From Icerya purchasi (Eukaryota; Arthropoda; Insecta; Hemiptera; Monophlebidae), in contig CM077116.1 in assembly GCA_039619475.1 (NCBI GenBank), positions 167,169,363 through 167,233,362 on the forward strand: DNA of 64,000 nt, given 5' to 3'. Of the stretch, positions 22,315-34,655 are shown in pieces; position 1 is the stretch's first letter, and every line of letters begins with the position of its first letter. The notes below the pieces were generated by a model that was given only the letters and a program-made list of their open reading frames with translations, had not been told where the DNA came from and searched no databases. The position numbers and the translations under genes were made by a program.

Positions 22315-22344
22315 CTCACACAACGGGTATATTTGCCCTGTGAG
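22315..22344 (+). promoter_or_regulatory. 3' terminal hairpin of the CR1-like element, copy A
   Basis: Outer stem CTCACA/TGTGAG, internal loop CAAC, inner stem GGGTA/TGCCC with a 4-nt loop. Copy C (60365-60394) keeps the fold with changed bases. Confidence 0.55.
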
Positions 22345-22378
22345 ACCCACAGTTTATTTTTGAAATAAAATAAAAAAA

Positions 22379-23276
22379 TAATTATTTTTATATTGATTTT
22401 AAAGTTGTTAATAATTTTTATTGATATCAATGGCACTTTCTGCATTAGGTATGCCAATTTGAAGAACTAAAATTCGTCAGAGGGCAAGGACGATTTAGTA
22501 ATGTAGGGTTTTTGTTTGTTAGAGATTTCCACTTCCATTAAATTGAGTCAAGAAAGATACAAGTAATCACAAGATGGTTTAAGTAAAAAAAATGAAACAA
22601 TAGGTCATAATAATAATGAACATAGGGGAATAGAGGGAGTAAAGTAAATAAAAGAAGTGAAAATGTAATTAATAAAGGATATTACTGATACGAAATAACT
22701 TGTACAATTATATTTAAAATAAAACCGATGGCATCTAATTCTATGAAAGATAAATAAAAATGTTCTCGCTGAATCTCGCAGAATTATCTGATATCGTAGA
22801 TAATGAAAATGTAGCGTAATCGTTAATTTATAAAAAAAAAAAAAAAAAAAAAATCACCAAGTAACTTTGACTTTATTTTTCTCTTATTTGTGGTATTTGT
22901 AAATAAAGATCTGAAATAATTTTATCACATAACAACTGTAAACTTTAGTAAAAAATTTATTGTTTAAAAAAAAAAAATGTTAAAAAAATTTTATAAACCT
23001 TTTAATTAAATGAAAAATTAAGAAATCTTGAAATTAATACCTTTGCTTTTGATTCTCGAAGATTAAGAAACCGGAGGAAGTAGGAATAAACATTAAATAA
23101 CTTTTGTATACATACAAACAATGTATTAAATAACTTTCTTGAAAAATATTTTATGAACACATCAGGCTAGATCATTTTCATGAGATTATTTGCAGAAGCG
23201 GTTTCAATTTGAAATGAAGATATGTACATTTTATGTATTGAAGGTACTAAGTGTTGGCATTATGTATTCATTTCAG
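22379..23276. other. Intergenic or intronic AT-rich stretch upstream of the first visible legumain exon
   Basis: Contains poly-A runs (for example 22833-22852). No exon or element is recognised. Confidence 0.5.
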
Positions 23277-23358
23277 AAATCCAACACCTGGTGTAATTAT
23301 TAATCAACCTGATGGACCGAACGTTTATAGTGGTGTTCCTAAGGATTACACTGGTGAC
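23277..23358 (+). CDS. LGMN: Legumain (asparaginyl endopeptidase), internal exon 1 of those visible
   Basis: The acceptor TTTCAG precedes 23277 and the donor GTGAGT starts at 23359. After one base that completes a split codon it reads [19 protein letters not shown] and then VPKDYTGD. This is the conserved legumain segment upstream of the catalytic His. The NPTPG and GVPKDYTG words separate legumain from the GPI-transamidase subunit of the same C13 family, which reads differently here. Legumain is a lysosomal/secreted cysteine protease cutting after Asn. The exon ends in phase 0, matching the next one. The preceding exon (the MMYDD-like segment) was not found in this window. Confidence 0.93.
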
Positions 23359-24269
23359 GTGAGTTACCGATTTTTTGCATAATTTTTCGAAATCTTGTTT
23401 ATTTATTATTACTATATAATTTTACACTGATTTTTCGGAACTAAGTTAAATATTTTAACTAACGCAAAAAATATGATTTTTTGTTGCATTACAAAGAGCA
23501 TCGCAAGATTACTAGTAATATTTAAAATTTAGCGATCTTCATTAAACGGTTTTTTATTATCAGAGAAGACATAGAAAAATTGAAAGAAACCATCAATACA
23601 ATAAAAAGGAAGTTTTGTATTGTACAAGGAGATTTTGTGAATGAAAAAGAATTATCATTGTACCAATAAAAAGGACGAAGGAGATTAGAATTAATGACAA
23701 CAAAACTTCCGTCAAACTGAACATGTAAAAGTCTACGAGAGACGATTACTCGGACCAGAGATAGATTAATTTAATGATGCATGCAATCTCTTGTCTCAAG
23801 AGAAGCAACTATGATGATGATGATTTTTACTTTTACGTTTATTGCTATTATTACCATAATAGACTATATATGCGCATATTTACGCGAGCGATGGGTCTTT
23901 AAAAGGAAAAAGAAAAACAATAAACATTTTTTTCTCAATAAAAACCCTTAAAAAAAAAATAAACAAATCAAAATAAAAAAATATAAAAGTAAATGCAGTA
24001 AAATATAGTTTCCAAACATTTTTTCTTTAAAAGAAAAAAGAAAAACAAAAAATATTTTCTTCACAATGAAAACCCTTAAAAAATAAATGAACGAATAAAA
24101 ATAAAAATATAAAAGTAAATATAATAAAGACAGTTTTTAAACATTTATTAAGTTCGATTAGAAAAGTAATAAAGACAATGGATCCGGCTTTATAATCATC
24201 TATAATTAATATATAATTATTTATTATAAGGTTACGCACATTTAAACTTTTTTCCTCCTTCCGAAAAGA
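23359..24269. other. Legumain intron, no gene seen
   Basis: AT-rich. A duplicated A/T-rich phrase (AAAAACCCTTAAAAAA-like) occurs near 23940 and 24068. No element boundaries are clear. Confidence 0.5.
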
Positions 24270-24277
24270 TTACTCAA

Positions 24278-27200
24278 ATGCAGTTTGATACCCTGACAGC
24301 TCAGATAGGATACCCAACTCTTTTGTTGGGTGATTTTAATGCTCATTCCCCATTGTGGGGATCCACACGTTACAACGCTCATGGAACGATAATCTCCGAC
24401 TACCTCTTGTACAGTAACCTCCTGCTACTTCCTCCCCCTTCACACGCATTTCAATTTTTCTTATAATTCTTTCTCTACTTTAGACCTTGCTTTTGCATCG
24501 GCTGCACTATTCCCATTCTTATCAAGCACCGTACATCAAGACCTTTGCTCTAGTGACCATTTCCAAATTTTCATCAATATTCCTCCCATGGTGCCGAAGG
24601 CGAGAGCAAAGCGGTCGGTTAGACGTTTCGCTTTTCACAGAGCAGATTGGGACAAATATAAGTCAGGATTTATTGTCCCACACCACTTCTCACTATCGGT
24701 AGAGGAGAACCTACAGAAGCTCACGGAAGCAATTAACACTGCCGCTGTAGCATCCATTCCACTAACATCATACACACAGCATAAGCGGTACCTTGGTGGT
24801 GCCCAGAGATTAGTGCAGCCATTGCTGAGAGAAAAAGAGCTCTCCGTAAGTACAAGACCACCAAATTACTCAGTGATCTAGTGGAATTCAAAAAGCGCAG
24901 GGCCATAGCGAGGTTACTTATCCGAACAAAGAAACGCCAGTCTTGGATATCTTTTGTCTCTTCTATTACGAAAGATACACCCAGCACCATTACGTGGAAA
25001 AGAATCAAGTCTCTCAATGGAGCCTCGAATCATTCTTTGACTCCTGCGTTACTCATGAATGGCTCGCTGATTAAAGAAGAGTCTGACGTTGTGAGAATCT
25101 TTGCGCTCCATTTTAAGAATTCCTCGTCGTCCTCCTTATATGATCCTTCCTTTGCAGCCATGAAACTAACCATGGAACAACAAACAATATCTTTTAATTC
25201 TGACGAAAATGATCCTTTAAATCTTCCTTTTACAATCCACGAGTTAAATTATCAACTAAACTGCAACATAAGGAATAGCGCACCTGGAGTGGATTCTATA
25301 CATTCCTTTATGCTCAAACATCTTCCTACATCTGCTAGATTATTCCTGCTCGGCATCTACAACCAAATTTGGTCTTCTGGTTTTATCTCACAATCCTTAA
25401 AAACAACTCTCCTTATTCCGATTGTCAAGTCGAACAAAGACCCCTTCCTTCCACAAAGCTATAGACCCATCTCGTTGATCTCAGTCCTTTCTAAGGTAAT
25501 GGAGAAAATGGTGAACCGACGCCTCTATTTCTATCTTCAATCCAAGAAAATCCTTTCTCAAATCCAAGCAGGCGGCCGAAAATATAAATCTGCACTCGTT
25601 CATCTTCTTAGCCTACAAAGGCAAATCCTAACAGCCCACAGTAGATCACCGCATCTCTACTCAGTCTTTTTTGACATAGCTTACGACCGCATATGGCGAT
25701 ATGGAGTGCTTAAAAAGCTGAAGAACGCCGGAATTAGTGGTAATATGGGCAATTTTATCCAGAGCGTCCTCACTGATAGAACTATTCAAGTAAGAATAGG
25801 CTCTTCAGTATCTTCATCCTTCACGACTGAAAATGGAATTCCACAGGGTTCGCCTTTAAGCGTAACCTTGTTTATCCTTTATATAAACGATATAGCAGAG
25901 TGCATAAGGCCGCCGGTAACAGCCCGTTTGTTCATCGATGACTTTAACATATCTCTTCCTTCAAACTTCCCCGCTAATGCGATGTCTATCCTACAGTCAA
26001 CGATCAATAGATTACAAAACTGGGCGGAAAAGAATGGCTTGGATTTCTCATCCTCAAAAACTGCATGTGTTGTATTCCTAAAGAAGCGTCGTCCTATTTC
26101 CAATCCTGATATCATCCTCTACCTAAAACAGGTACCTATCCCATTCCTTCCTTCCATAAAGTTTCTGGGTCTAACGTTCGATGAGAGATTATCGTGGCTC
26201 CACACATGTCTATCCTTAAGCGTAGTTGCATGAAATCCTTGTCCATCTTGAAATGTTTATCCAACCACAAGTACAATATAGATCCAAAATTGCTGTTATC
26301 AGTATACAAAGCCCTTATCCTGAGTAAACTGTCATACGGTTGTCAGGTGTATTCTTCGACTAATAAAACTCTTCTAAAATCTATCGATCCTATCCATAAT
26401 ACTTCTTTACGTATCATACTTGGAGCGCACCGAACTTCTCCTTCGTTGGGCCTTTGTGCTTTGGTGGGCCTTCCTCCTTTATCTATTATTCGCGATCATC
26501 TCACCTTTCGAGATTCTTTTCGTTATTCCTTACCAGATCATTTTTCCACCAGTAACTTCCAAATCCCATTCCCATCCTTTCCTGGCGATCCATTGGTCAA
26601 AGCTTTAACTTTTCTTTCTAAGGTAGGCATAAATTGGAGCGATCACCATGTTAATCCGACCGCTTTAGCGCTCTGGATTCATGTCTCAACATCTATGAAC
26701 ATATCTTTAGCAGATCCCTTAGGAGCATCTAACCTTTCTATACCCATGTCTCAAGTAGTATCAAATAAACTCGCCTCCTTCCCTAACTACATTCACATGT
26801 ACACAGACGCAGCTAAAGCGAGTCCTACTATTTCTCCTTCACCAACCGCATGCGCTTATGAAATTGGAGGTGTAATGTACACCGATCGCCTAAACGACTA
26901 CTGCCCTACTTTAGAGGCAGAAATGTTTGGGATCCTTCTTTGCCTTGAGACATACTCTTTCAACCCAGCGTCTCAAAATGCCCTTCTGATTACAGACTCA
27001 TTTCAATCTATAAAAGCCATCCACAGTCCAGACAGTTGCAACTCTCTAATAATTAAAATAAAAAACCTCCTATTCCAACTTTCACGATCTGAGGTATATG
27101 TCACATTCTTATGGGTCCCTGGTCATGTTGGGGTTCCCGGCAATGAGCGGGTTGACTTGGCTGCTAAGGCAACTCTATCTAGCCCGATGCCGTTTAACGC

Positions 27201-27608
27201 TTTACTGCCTCGTTTTAGCGCATCAGTCTTTCGGATCACTTTGCTGAGGAGTGGAGCAACCTATGGTCAGAACAAACAACCTGGCTCAGGTCCATAAAGT
27301 CGGACACCGACCCATGGTGGCCGCCGTTCCCCGTCACACGCAGGGATTTCTCGATCCTATCGAGACCGCGTCTGGGGCACACTGCAATGTCACACAATCA
27401 CGTCTTTGAAGGAGCTCCCCCTCCGGTCACTTGCCATCTGTGCGGGTTCATGGCCTCACCAACTGTAGAGCATCTGCTGAAATGGTGCCGGCATACTTCC
27501 CGTACTTCTAGGAATACCTCACCCCACCGTCTGTTGTCGAACTACCCGGATTGTGTTCGGGCAGTGTTGAATTTTGCAGCATCGAACAGACTGCACCGCC
27601 TTCTGTAA
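24278..27608 (+). pseudogene. I-like ORF2, family C copy 1 (partial endonuclease, RT, RNase H, zinc knuckle)
   Basis: LLGDFNAHSPLWGS marks the endonuclease. Frameshifts occur between 24466 and 24881. RT is open at 24881-26233: YRPISLISVLSKVMEK, VFFDIAYDRIW (two codons shorter than FDIEEAYD in copy 2), NGIPQGSPLS and the box FIDD. A frame change near 26200 leads to RNase H: YTDAAKA, LEAEMFGI, ITDSFQS and GNERVDLA after WVPGHVG. Another change near 27230-27390 leads to CHLCG...VEHLLKWC and the stop at 27608. All catalytic residues of RT and RNase H survive, so decay is moderate. Confidence 0.9.
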
Positions 27609-27620
27609 TTTCAAGTGAGT

Positions 27621-27662
27621 CTAGGTGCCGTAATAGCCCAGATAGTTACACACGGCGCCTAG
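27621..27662 (+). promoter_or_regulatory. 3'UTR stem-loop of I-like family C copy 1
   Basis: An 11-bp stem CTAGGTGCCGT/ACGGCGCCTAG (one G-T pair) around a 20-nt loop starting AATAGCC. It is 12 nt downstream of the ORF2 stop and 24 nt upstream of the poly-A. Confidence 0.7.
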
Positions 27663-27702
27663 ATTTATATTTTTAAATTTATTATTAAAAAAAAAAAAAA
27701 AA

Positions 27703-29190
27703 GAAAAATAGGATAGCACGTAAAATAGCCATGGATTCGGCTACAAAGTTAGAAGAAAAGGAGGGAAGTTGAAAAGACTCAGAATAGTTGATATCAGAAA
27801 TAATAAAAGCAACTCTGACACCTGAAGCAGATTTTGAGCCATCCGTAAAAACTATGCTGTGAGCTGGAAAAAGTGAGTGTAGAGTTTGGTTAAATTCGTT
27901 ATGTATTACAGGAAACGGAAGAGATTTAATGTTAAAGGGAAGAGAAAATAGCTTGGGAGAAAACGACAGTTCTAAGAAGTTGTAAGTGAAGTACGAGGAT
28001 TTGTTACAGGAGAGGATAAAGTGAGAAAATAGAACAAGTCGGGAGGATATGCGTGAAAGAATTGGAATTTTTTGAGGGAAGAAACGCCAGTTGTCCAGAA
28101 TATATTGATAGGAATTCATGAGTTCCGAGTGAGGAATATGAAGACGTTTAATCACAAATCCTTCACCAAGATAAAGTCTTCGAATAAATAAAGGAAGGAA
28201 GCCAGTTTCGGCCAGGAGAGTAGGAGTTGGAGAAGAATTCAGAGCACCAATACAGAGGCGAAGACAAGAGTATTGGATACGATCAAGTTTGGTAAAGAGG
28301 GATTTGGGAGCGCTGGCATAAAGAAAAGAACAATAGTTTGATTTAGAAAGAATAATGGATCTATAAAGTATGAGGAGAATATACTGATCGCCACCCCATT
28401 TCCGGGGGGACAACGCTTTTAGAAAATTTAATCTCTTGAGAGCCGATTTATATCGATAGTTGATATGATCGCAAAAAGATAAATTACTATTAAGAATAAC
28501 ACTAAGGTAGGAGAAGGCGTTAACTAGAGGATTAGGGAGTTGACACATGAAAAGGTTAACTAAGGAACGGTTAAAAGGACTAAATGTAAAAACTACAAAG
28601 GCAGACTTCTCAGGGGAAATAGAAAGGTGAAGAGAAGGCAGCGATAATTCCAAAATAGCAAGGGAGGAATTAAGCTCCTCATTGGCAGAAGAAAAATTAT
28701 TAGAGGATGAATGGACGAGCATATCGTCAGCGAAGAATAAGGACTTAGAAGAGATATTAAGAGTAGCGAGACTGTGAAAATTAATTAATGAAAAGTGTAG
28801 GATTAAGCACGATCCTTGCGGAAGACCTTGAAAAATTGATCTGGAATCGTCGAAGTGATCTCTCGTTCCCAATAGATTTTTTACTAATCTCCAATACTTC
28901 TGTTGATCTTGTCTGCACTTATTTAACAAAGTATTGTAATAATCTTTCTTGGCCTTTTTAGATAGTTGTTGAACTTTTTTGGATATCCCTTTATATTCTA
29001 AAAGTAAGGTACTGTTCCCGTTTGATAGCTTCATTTGTTTATAAAAACTATTTTGTATATTTGCCAAATCTATTATTTCACTACTTACCTACGGGTTCGT
29101 TTTCTTATGCGTTTCTTACTCTGTTTTGTACATTTACTTTCCTGAACGAATCCTGCAATCGTATCAATAAACGTCTCAAATTTAGTATCT
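27703..29190 (-). pseudogene. Chimeric retroelement: CR1-like pre-RT joined to I-like RT
   Basis: On the minus strand the upstream part (29190-28860) reads KFETFIDTIAGFVQ and then KAKKDYYNTLLNKC and WRLVKNLLG, a pre-RT linker as in CR1/L2 elements. At about 28855 it changes to an I-like RT: FQGLPQGSCL, FADDMLVHSS and YLSVILNSNLSFCDHI, then RNase H start VFTDGSKSASG and NFVAESMAILRAIL, where it ends at the poly-A of the neighbouring element. An in-frame TAG lies near 29090. The RT core upstream of LPQGS is missing. The junction suggests template switching or a deletion between nested elements. Confidence 0.7.
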
Positions 29191-29823
29191 GATATAAAAA
29201 ACATAAAATTCAGATTGATTATTGGTATGGTTGGTTGAGACAGGGATTGCCGAAAATTGGTTTTCTGAATAATTGAGAACAGTCAAGCTGCCCATATGAG
29301 GGGCAGCGCGATTACGTGATGATGATGATCATAATATAAAAGTGTTACAGAATAAATAGAACAATTTTTGCAAAAATGATTGCGAACGGGGTGTTTAGTA
29401 CTCGCGAGAGAATAAAAAATTAACCTAAGTTTTATTGAAGATAATAACTTTCAATAATTGAATAATTATGTTTAGACATATTTCACACGAAATCGTTTTA
29501 TTGTTATTATTAATTTAAATAGAAAACTAATTAATTATTTCCATTAAAATTCTATTCAGTCATCCATTAAATGTAGTGGTTAAATTTGTATCCTTTGATA
29601 GTGTTCTTTAAAAAAAAGTCGCAGGGTAATTAATCGGTGGTAAAAAAAATATTCCTTTACGTCCAGTTACAGGTTAGTAAAAAATGTCGTCTGATTTAAA
29701 AAGTCAACTATACAATCAAGTTGAGTTTCTGAATAGCGATGTAGTTTTTTATTTTTTTTTTTATTGTTAAGGTGATACAACGTGTAAAAGATTTTTACAT
29801 ATCTGTGTAATTGAATTTTGTAG
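29191..29823. other. Legumain intron, no gene seen
   Basis: AT-rich, no recognised element. A polypyrimidine tract is followed by the acceptor at 29821-29823. Confidence 0.5.
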
Positions 29824-29909
29824 ACTATAACGGCAGAAAACGTTTTAAACGTTCTGGAAGGAAACGAAGATAAAATGAAAAACATTGGTTCTGGAAGAGT
29901 AATAAAAAG
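29824..29909 (+). CDS. LGMN: Legumain exon 2 of those visible
   Basis: The acceptor TTTTGTAG ends at 29823 and the donor GTAATA starts at 29910. It reads TITAENVLNVLEGNEDKMK and then NIGSGRVIK, ending with two bases AG that join C of the next exon to make Ser. This equals the legumain VTPENFLxVLxGD...GSGKV segment between DYTG and the catalytic His. Its phases agree with both neighbours (0 in, 2 out). It sits between two retroelement blocks, 57 bp upstream of the plus-strand fragment at about 29966. Confidence 0.92.
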
Positions 29910-29965
29910 GTAATATTAAGAATTAAATTTAATTTTCTTATTAATTCCTCGTTTCCTTTTCATTC

Positions 29966-30930
29966 CTTAATATTTACTAATGGTTCCAAGAGTTCAGGAG
30001 GAGTAGCTGCTGCCTTTTTCTCTCCAGCCAATAATTCCGCTCAATCCTTCAGGCTCCCGGATTTTTGCTCCATCTTTTCCGCAGAACTTTATGCCATTCT
30101 TCGAGCCGTTATATTTATTTCCTCAACTCGTTCTTCTGATAGATACTTAATTATATCAGACTCCAAAAGTGCTCTTCAGGCTATATCCTCTCCTTTTCCC
30201 TCATATTCCCTCGATTTTATTGTTTTCCGTATACGTTCTCTCATCTATAGTCTTTCCCTTTCCCATTCCATTTCCATCGACCTGCTTTGGGTTCCAAGTC
30301 ATGCGGGTATTGATGGTAACGAGACGGTGGACTCCTTAGCACGCTTAGCGTTGCACTCTCCACATTTTGTTAAAAAGATTCCTGGTCACAACATACTTCC
30401 CCTCTCCAAAAGAATGCATGTCAGACTTTGGTCGGATGTGTATCCTTGCTCCTTTTCCAATCCTAACTCATTTTACCTTTTTATTCAGCCTAGTCCTCCT
30501 TCTTGTTCTTGGTTCTATCATTTTCCTACTCTTAAACGTTTTTCCATCATTACCATCTGCCGTCTGCGGTTCAATCATACTTTGCTCCCATCCTCTCGGC
30601 ATCGTTTTGCTCTTTTCCCATCCCCTTATTGTCCTTTGCACTCTGGCGACTGTTCCTTTGTTTGTGATCCTGACCACGTGCTGTTTGAATGTGCCAGTCT
30701 TTCCTCCGAGCGTAATATCCTGTACGTTCAGCTGTTAAAGCTGAATTATCCTACTCCATATAGTGCTTCCTATATCTTAGCTTTGCCGTCATCCAATGTG
30801 GTTCCTATTCTTGTCTCTTTTCTGTCATCGATCTCTGACCGGATTAAAATTTAATCTTTAATCTACTCCATTTGTCCTGGGTAGCTGCCCTTAGTCGGCC
30901 AAGCCCAAAAAAAAAAAAAAAAAAAAAAGA
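29966..30930 (+). pseudogene. I-like ORF2 3' fragment (RNase H and C-terminus)
   Basis: Starts at the RNase H domain: FTNGSKSSGG (Asp replaced by Asn), SAELYAILRA, ISDSKSALQA, and WVPSHAGIDGNETVDSLA. It continues open to TAA at 30854 with the tail knuckle CPLHSGDCSFVCDPDHVLFEC and the ending SDRIKI. The 3' end is CCTTAGTCGGCCAAGCCC plus poly-A at 30906-30928. It is the same family as the fragments at 6866, 50036 and 52146. RNase H lacks its first Asp, and the copy is 5' truncated. Confidence 0.85.
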
Positions 30931-31021
30931 ATTAAAAATAATTTAAGAGCAAGTGGCGCCATCACGAACTAACAGTGAAGTGACCAAGATACATTTAGTC
31001 ATAACACATTCCCAGGACATT

Positions 31022-34000
31022 ATGCAGTGGAACTGCAGAGGCCTCTACAAACATATCGAAGAACTAAAACTACTACTGCGCAATCTCCAGCCATAATATG
31101 TTTGTAAGAAATTCTCCTTGCTTTAAAGATTACACTCTCTATCGATCCGACCACACGCAAGGTTCAGTAGACAACGGAGGAGTTGCCATATTGGTAGATA
31201 ACAGTTTCCCTTCACAACAATTAATATTGAATACCACACTACAAGCGATAGCGATCCAAGTTATAATTCCATCACTCCCCTTTTCCTGCGTAAATATTTG
31301 TAACTGCTACTTTCCTCCTTCCGTAAGGATTATCCAAATGCAGTTAGATGTCCTGCTAGCTCAGATTGGATACCCAACTCTTTTGTTGGGAGATTTTAAT
31401 ATCCATTCCTCATTATGGGGATCCGCACGGTACAACGCTCATGGGACGGTAATCTCCGACTATCTCTTGGACAGTAACCTTCTGCTACTTCCTCCCCCCT
31501 CACATACGCATTTTAATTTTTTCTATAATTCTTTCTCTACTTTATACCTTGCTTTTACATCTGTTGCACGATTCCCCTTTTTATCAAGTACCGTAAATCA
31601 AGATCTTTGCTCAAGCGACCATTTCTCAATTTTCATCACTTTGCTCTTCACAGAGCAGATCGGGACAAATATAAGTCAGGATTTATTGTTCCACGCCACT
31701 TCTCACTATTGCTGGAGAAGAAACTACAGAAGCTCACGGAAGCAATTAACATTGCCACTGTAGCATCCATTGCATTGATATTATACACACAACATAAACA
31801 TATACCTTGGTGGTGTCCAGAGATTAACGCAGCCACTTCTGAGAGAAAAAAAGCTCTCCGTAAGTACAAGACCACCAAATTACTTAGTGATCTAGTGAAA
31901 TTCCAAAAGCGCAGGCCCTAGCAAGGTTACTCATCCGGACAAAGAAACATCAGTTCTGGATATCTTTTGTCTCTTCTATTACAAAAGATACACTTAGTAC
32001 CGTTATATGGAGAAAAATTAGGTCTTTCAATGGAGCCTCGAATTATTCTCTAACTTCTGCGTTATTCATAAATGGCTCGCCGATCAAAGAAGAGTCTGAC
32101 TTTGTGAGAGTTTTTGTGTTTCATTTTAAAAATTCCTCGTCGTCCTTGTTGTATGACCCTTCCTTTGCGGCCTTGAAACTAGCCGTGGAACAACAGACAA
32201 TATCTTTTAATTCCCACGAAAATGATCCTTTAAATCTTATTTTTACAATCCATGAGTTAAATCACCAACTAAACTACAACATAAAAAAGAGCGATCCCTT
32301 CATGCTCAAACATTTGTCTACATCTGCCAGATTATTCTTCTGCATCTACAACCAAAATTGGTCTTCTGGCTTTATCCCACAATTCTTAAAAACATTTATC
32401 CCGATTGTCAATTCGTACAAAGACCCCTTCCTTCCTCAAAGCTATAGACCTATCTCGTTGATCTCAGTTCTTTCTAAGGTAATGGAGAAAATGGTGAACC
32501 GACGCTTCTATTTCCATTTTGAATCCAAGGGAATCATTTCTCCTATCCAAGCAGGCGGCCGAAAATATAAATCTGCACTCTTTCATCTTCTTAGCCTACA
32601 AAGGCAAATCCTAACAGCTCATAGCAGATCACGGTATCTCTACTCGGTCTTTTTTGACATAGAGGAAGCTTACGACTGCATATGGCGACATGGAGTGCTG
32701 AAAAAACTGAAGAACGCCAGAATTAACGGTAATATGGGCAATTTTATTCGAACCTTCCTTACTGATAGAGCTATTCACGCGAGAATATGCTCTTCAGTAT
32801 CTTCAACCTTCACAACTAAAAATTGAATTCCACAGGGTTCGCCTTTAAGGTTTATCTTTTATATAAACGGTATAGCAGAGTGCATAAGGTCGTCGGTAAC
32901 AGCCTGTTTGTTCATTGACAACCTCAACATATCTCTTTCCTTAAATTTGCCCGCTAATGCGATGTTTATCCTACAATCAACGATCAATAGATTACAAAAC
33001 CGAGCGCAAAAGCATGGCTTGGATTTCTCATCCTCAAAAACTGCATGTGTCCAATTCCTAAAGAAACATCGTCCTATTTCCTATCTCGATATCACCGTCT
33101 ACTTAAAACATGTATCTATTCCATTCCTTCATTCCATAGTTCCTGGGTCTAACGTTCAAGGAGAGATTATCGTGGGCTCTACAGATATCTATCCTTAAGA
33201 GTAGTTGAATGAAATACCTGTCTGAAATGTTTATCCAATCACAAGTATAATATAAATCCGAAACTGCTGTTATCAGTATACAAAGCCCTTATCTTAAATA
33301 AACTGTTATATGGTTCAGGCGTATTCGTCTGCTAATAAAACAATTCTAAAATCTATCGATCTAGTCCATAATACTTCTTTACGTATCATACTTGGGGCGC
33401 ACCGGACTTCTCCTTCGGTGGGCGTTTGCGTTTTGGTGGTCCGTCCTCCTTATCCATTATTCGTGATTATCTCACCTTTCGAGATTCCTTTCGTTATTCC
33501 TTACCATACCAATTTTCCACCAGTAATTCCCAAAACCTATTACACGCCTTTCCTGCCGATCTATTGGTCAAGTCTTTAACTTTTCTTTCTAAGGTAGGCA
33601 TAAATTGGAGCGACCATCATGTTAATACCACCACTACAGCGCCCTGGAATTATGTCCCAACGTCTATAAACTTAACCTTAGCATATTCCCTAAGAACATC
33701 TAACCTTTCTATATCCATGTCTCAAGTAGTATTAAATAAACTCGCCTCCTTCACTAACTACATTCGCATGTATACATACGCAGCTAAAGCGAGTCCTATC
33801 AATTCTCTTTCACCAACTGCATGTCCTTATGAAATTGGAGGCGTAATTTACTCCGAACGCCTAAAACTGCTCTGTTTTAGAGGTAGAACTGTTTGGGATC
33901 CTTCTTGGTCTTGAGACATATTCTTCGAACTCAGCGTCTTAAAATGCCCTTCTTATTACAGACCCACTTCAATCTATCAAAGCCATCCAGAGCACAGACA

Positions 34001-34575
34001 GTTGCAACTTTCTACTAATTAAAATGAAAAACCTGCTATTCGAACTTTCACGATCCGAGGTATATGTCACGTTTTTATGGGTCCCTGGCCATGTTGGGGT
34101 TTCTGGAAATGAGCGGATTGGCTTTGCTGCTAAGGCAACTCCATCTAGCCCGATGCCGTTCAACGCTGTACTGCGTCGATTAGGATCATCAGTCTTTCTG
34201 ATGCACTCTTCCGAAGAATGGAGCAAACTATGGTCAGAACAAACGACCTGGCTCAGATCCATAAAGTCGAACACCGACCCATGCTGGCCGCTGTTCCCTA
34301 TCTCACGTAGGGATTTCTGGATCCTGTCAAACCTGCGCCTGGGGCACGCTGTTCCATCACACAACAACACCTTTGAAGGAGCTTCCTCTCCGTCTATCGG
34401 TCCTCTTTGCAGATTCATGGCCTCATCAACTGTAGAGTGTCTGCTGAAATGGTGCCGGCATACTTCCCGTACTTCTAGTTATACCTCACTCCATCGTCTG
34501 TTGTCGAACCACCCGGATTGTGTTTGGACAGTGTTGAATTTTGCAATATCCAACAGATTGCACCGCGTTCTGTAA
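31022..34575 (+). pseudogene. I-like ORF2, family C copy 2, heavily decayed
   Basis: Endonuclease 31022-31640: early stop after LRNLQP, then LLGDFNIHSSLWGS and SSDHFSIF. RT pieces 32104-32826 contain YRPISLISVLSKVMEK and FFDIEEAYDCIW, with a stop before the NGIPQGS-like region near 32830. The polymerase box region near 32910 reads FIDN, so the second Asp is lost. RNase H near 33770 has YTYAAKA (Asp to Tyr), and the Glu region is frameshifted. WVPGHVGVSGNERIG lacks the Asp found in the other copies (VDLA). The final piece 34024-34575 ends in ISNRLHRVL. It is not functional. Confidence 0.88.
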
Positions 34576-34587
34576 TTTCCAGTGAGT

Positions 34588-34629
34588 CTAGGTGCCGTAA
34601 TAGCCCAGGTAGTGACACACGGCGCCTAG
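34588..34629 (+). promoter_or_regulatory. 3'UTR stem-loop of I-like family C copy 2
   Basis: The stem is the same as at 27621-27662 (CTAGGTGCCGT/ACGGCGCCTAG), and the 20-nt loop differs at a few positions. It is followed directly by the (AT)n end. Confidence 0.7.
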
Positions 34630-34655
34630 ATTTATATATATATATATATATGTAT

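Larger units (their letters stand above)
19805..22378 (+). mobile_element. CR1/L2-like non-LTR retrotransposon, copy A
   Basis: Carries RT pieces, a long 3' region matching 56560-57560 and 59870-60425, and a 3' end with GGGCACTCACACAACG followed by an A-rich tail. There is no RNase H. It carries a Jockey fragment at 20126-20844. The 5' boundary is unclear. Three copies in the window are all on the plus strand. Confidence 0.75.
24270..27700 (+). mobile_element. I-like non-LTR retrotransposon, family C copy 1, 5' truncated
   Basis: Begins inside the endonuclease at about 24270 and runs through RT, RNase H, zinc knuckle and 3'UTR to poly-A at 27686-27701. It shares the whole structure, including the 3' stem-loop, with the copy at 31022-34640. 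It lies in a legumain intron, in sense orientation. Confidence 0.88.
30931..34655 (+). mobile_element. I-like non-LTR retrotransposon, family C copy 2
   Basis: Runs from just before the ORF2 start (ATG 31022, MQWNCRGLYKHIEELK) to the 3' stem-loop and an (AT)n end near 34650. It is parallel to copy 1 (24270-27700) and more decayed. The two copies differ by many substitutions and several small indels, so they are independent and old. Confidence 0.85.

Noticed and set aside
1..23276. Search for the upstream legumain exons (HQAD and MMYDD-like segments)
   Set aside because: No convincing match was found by eye, so they are probably outside the window.
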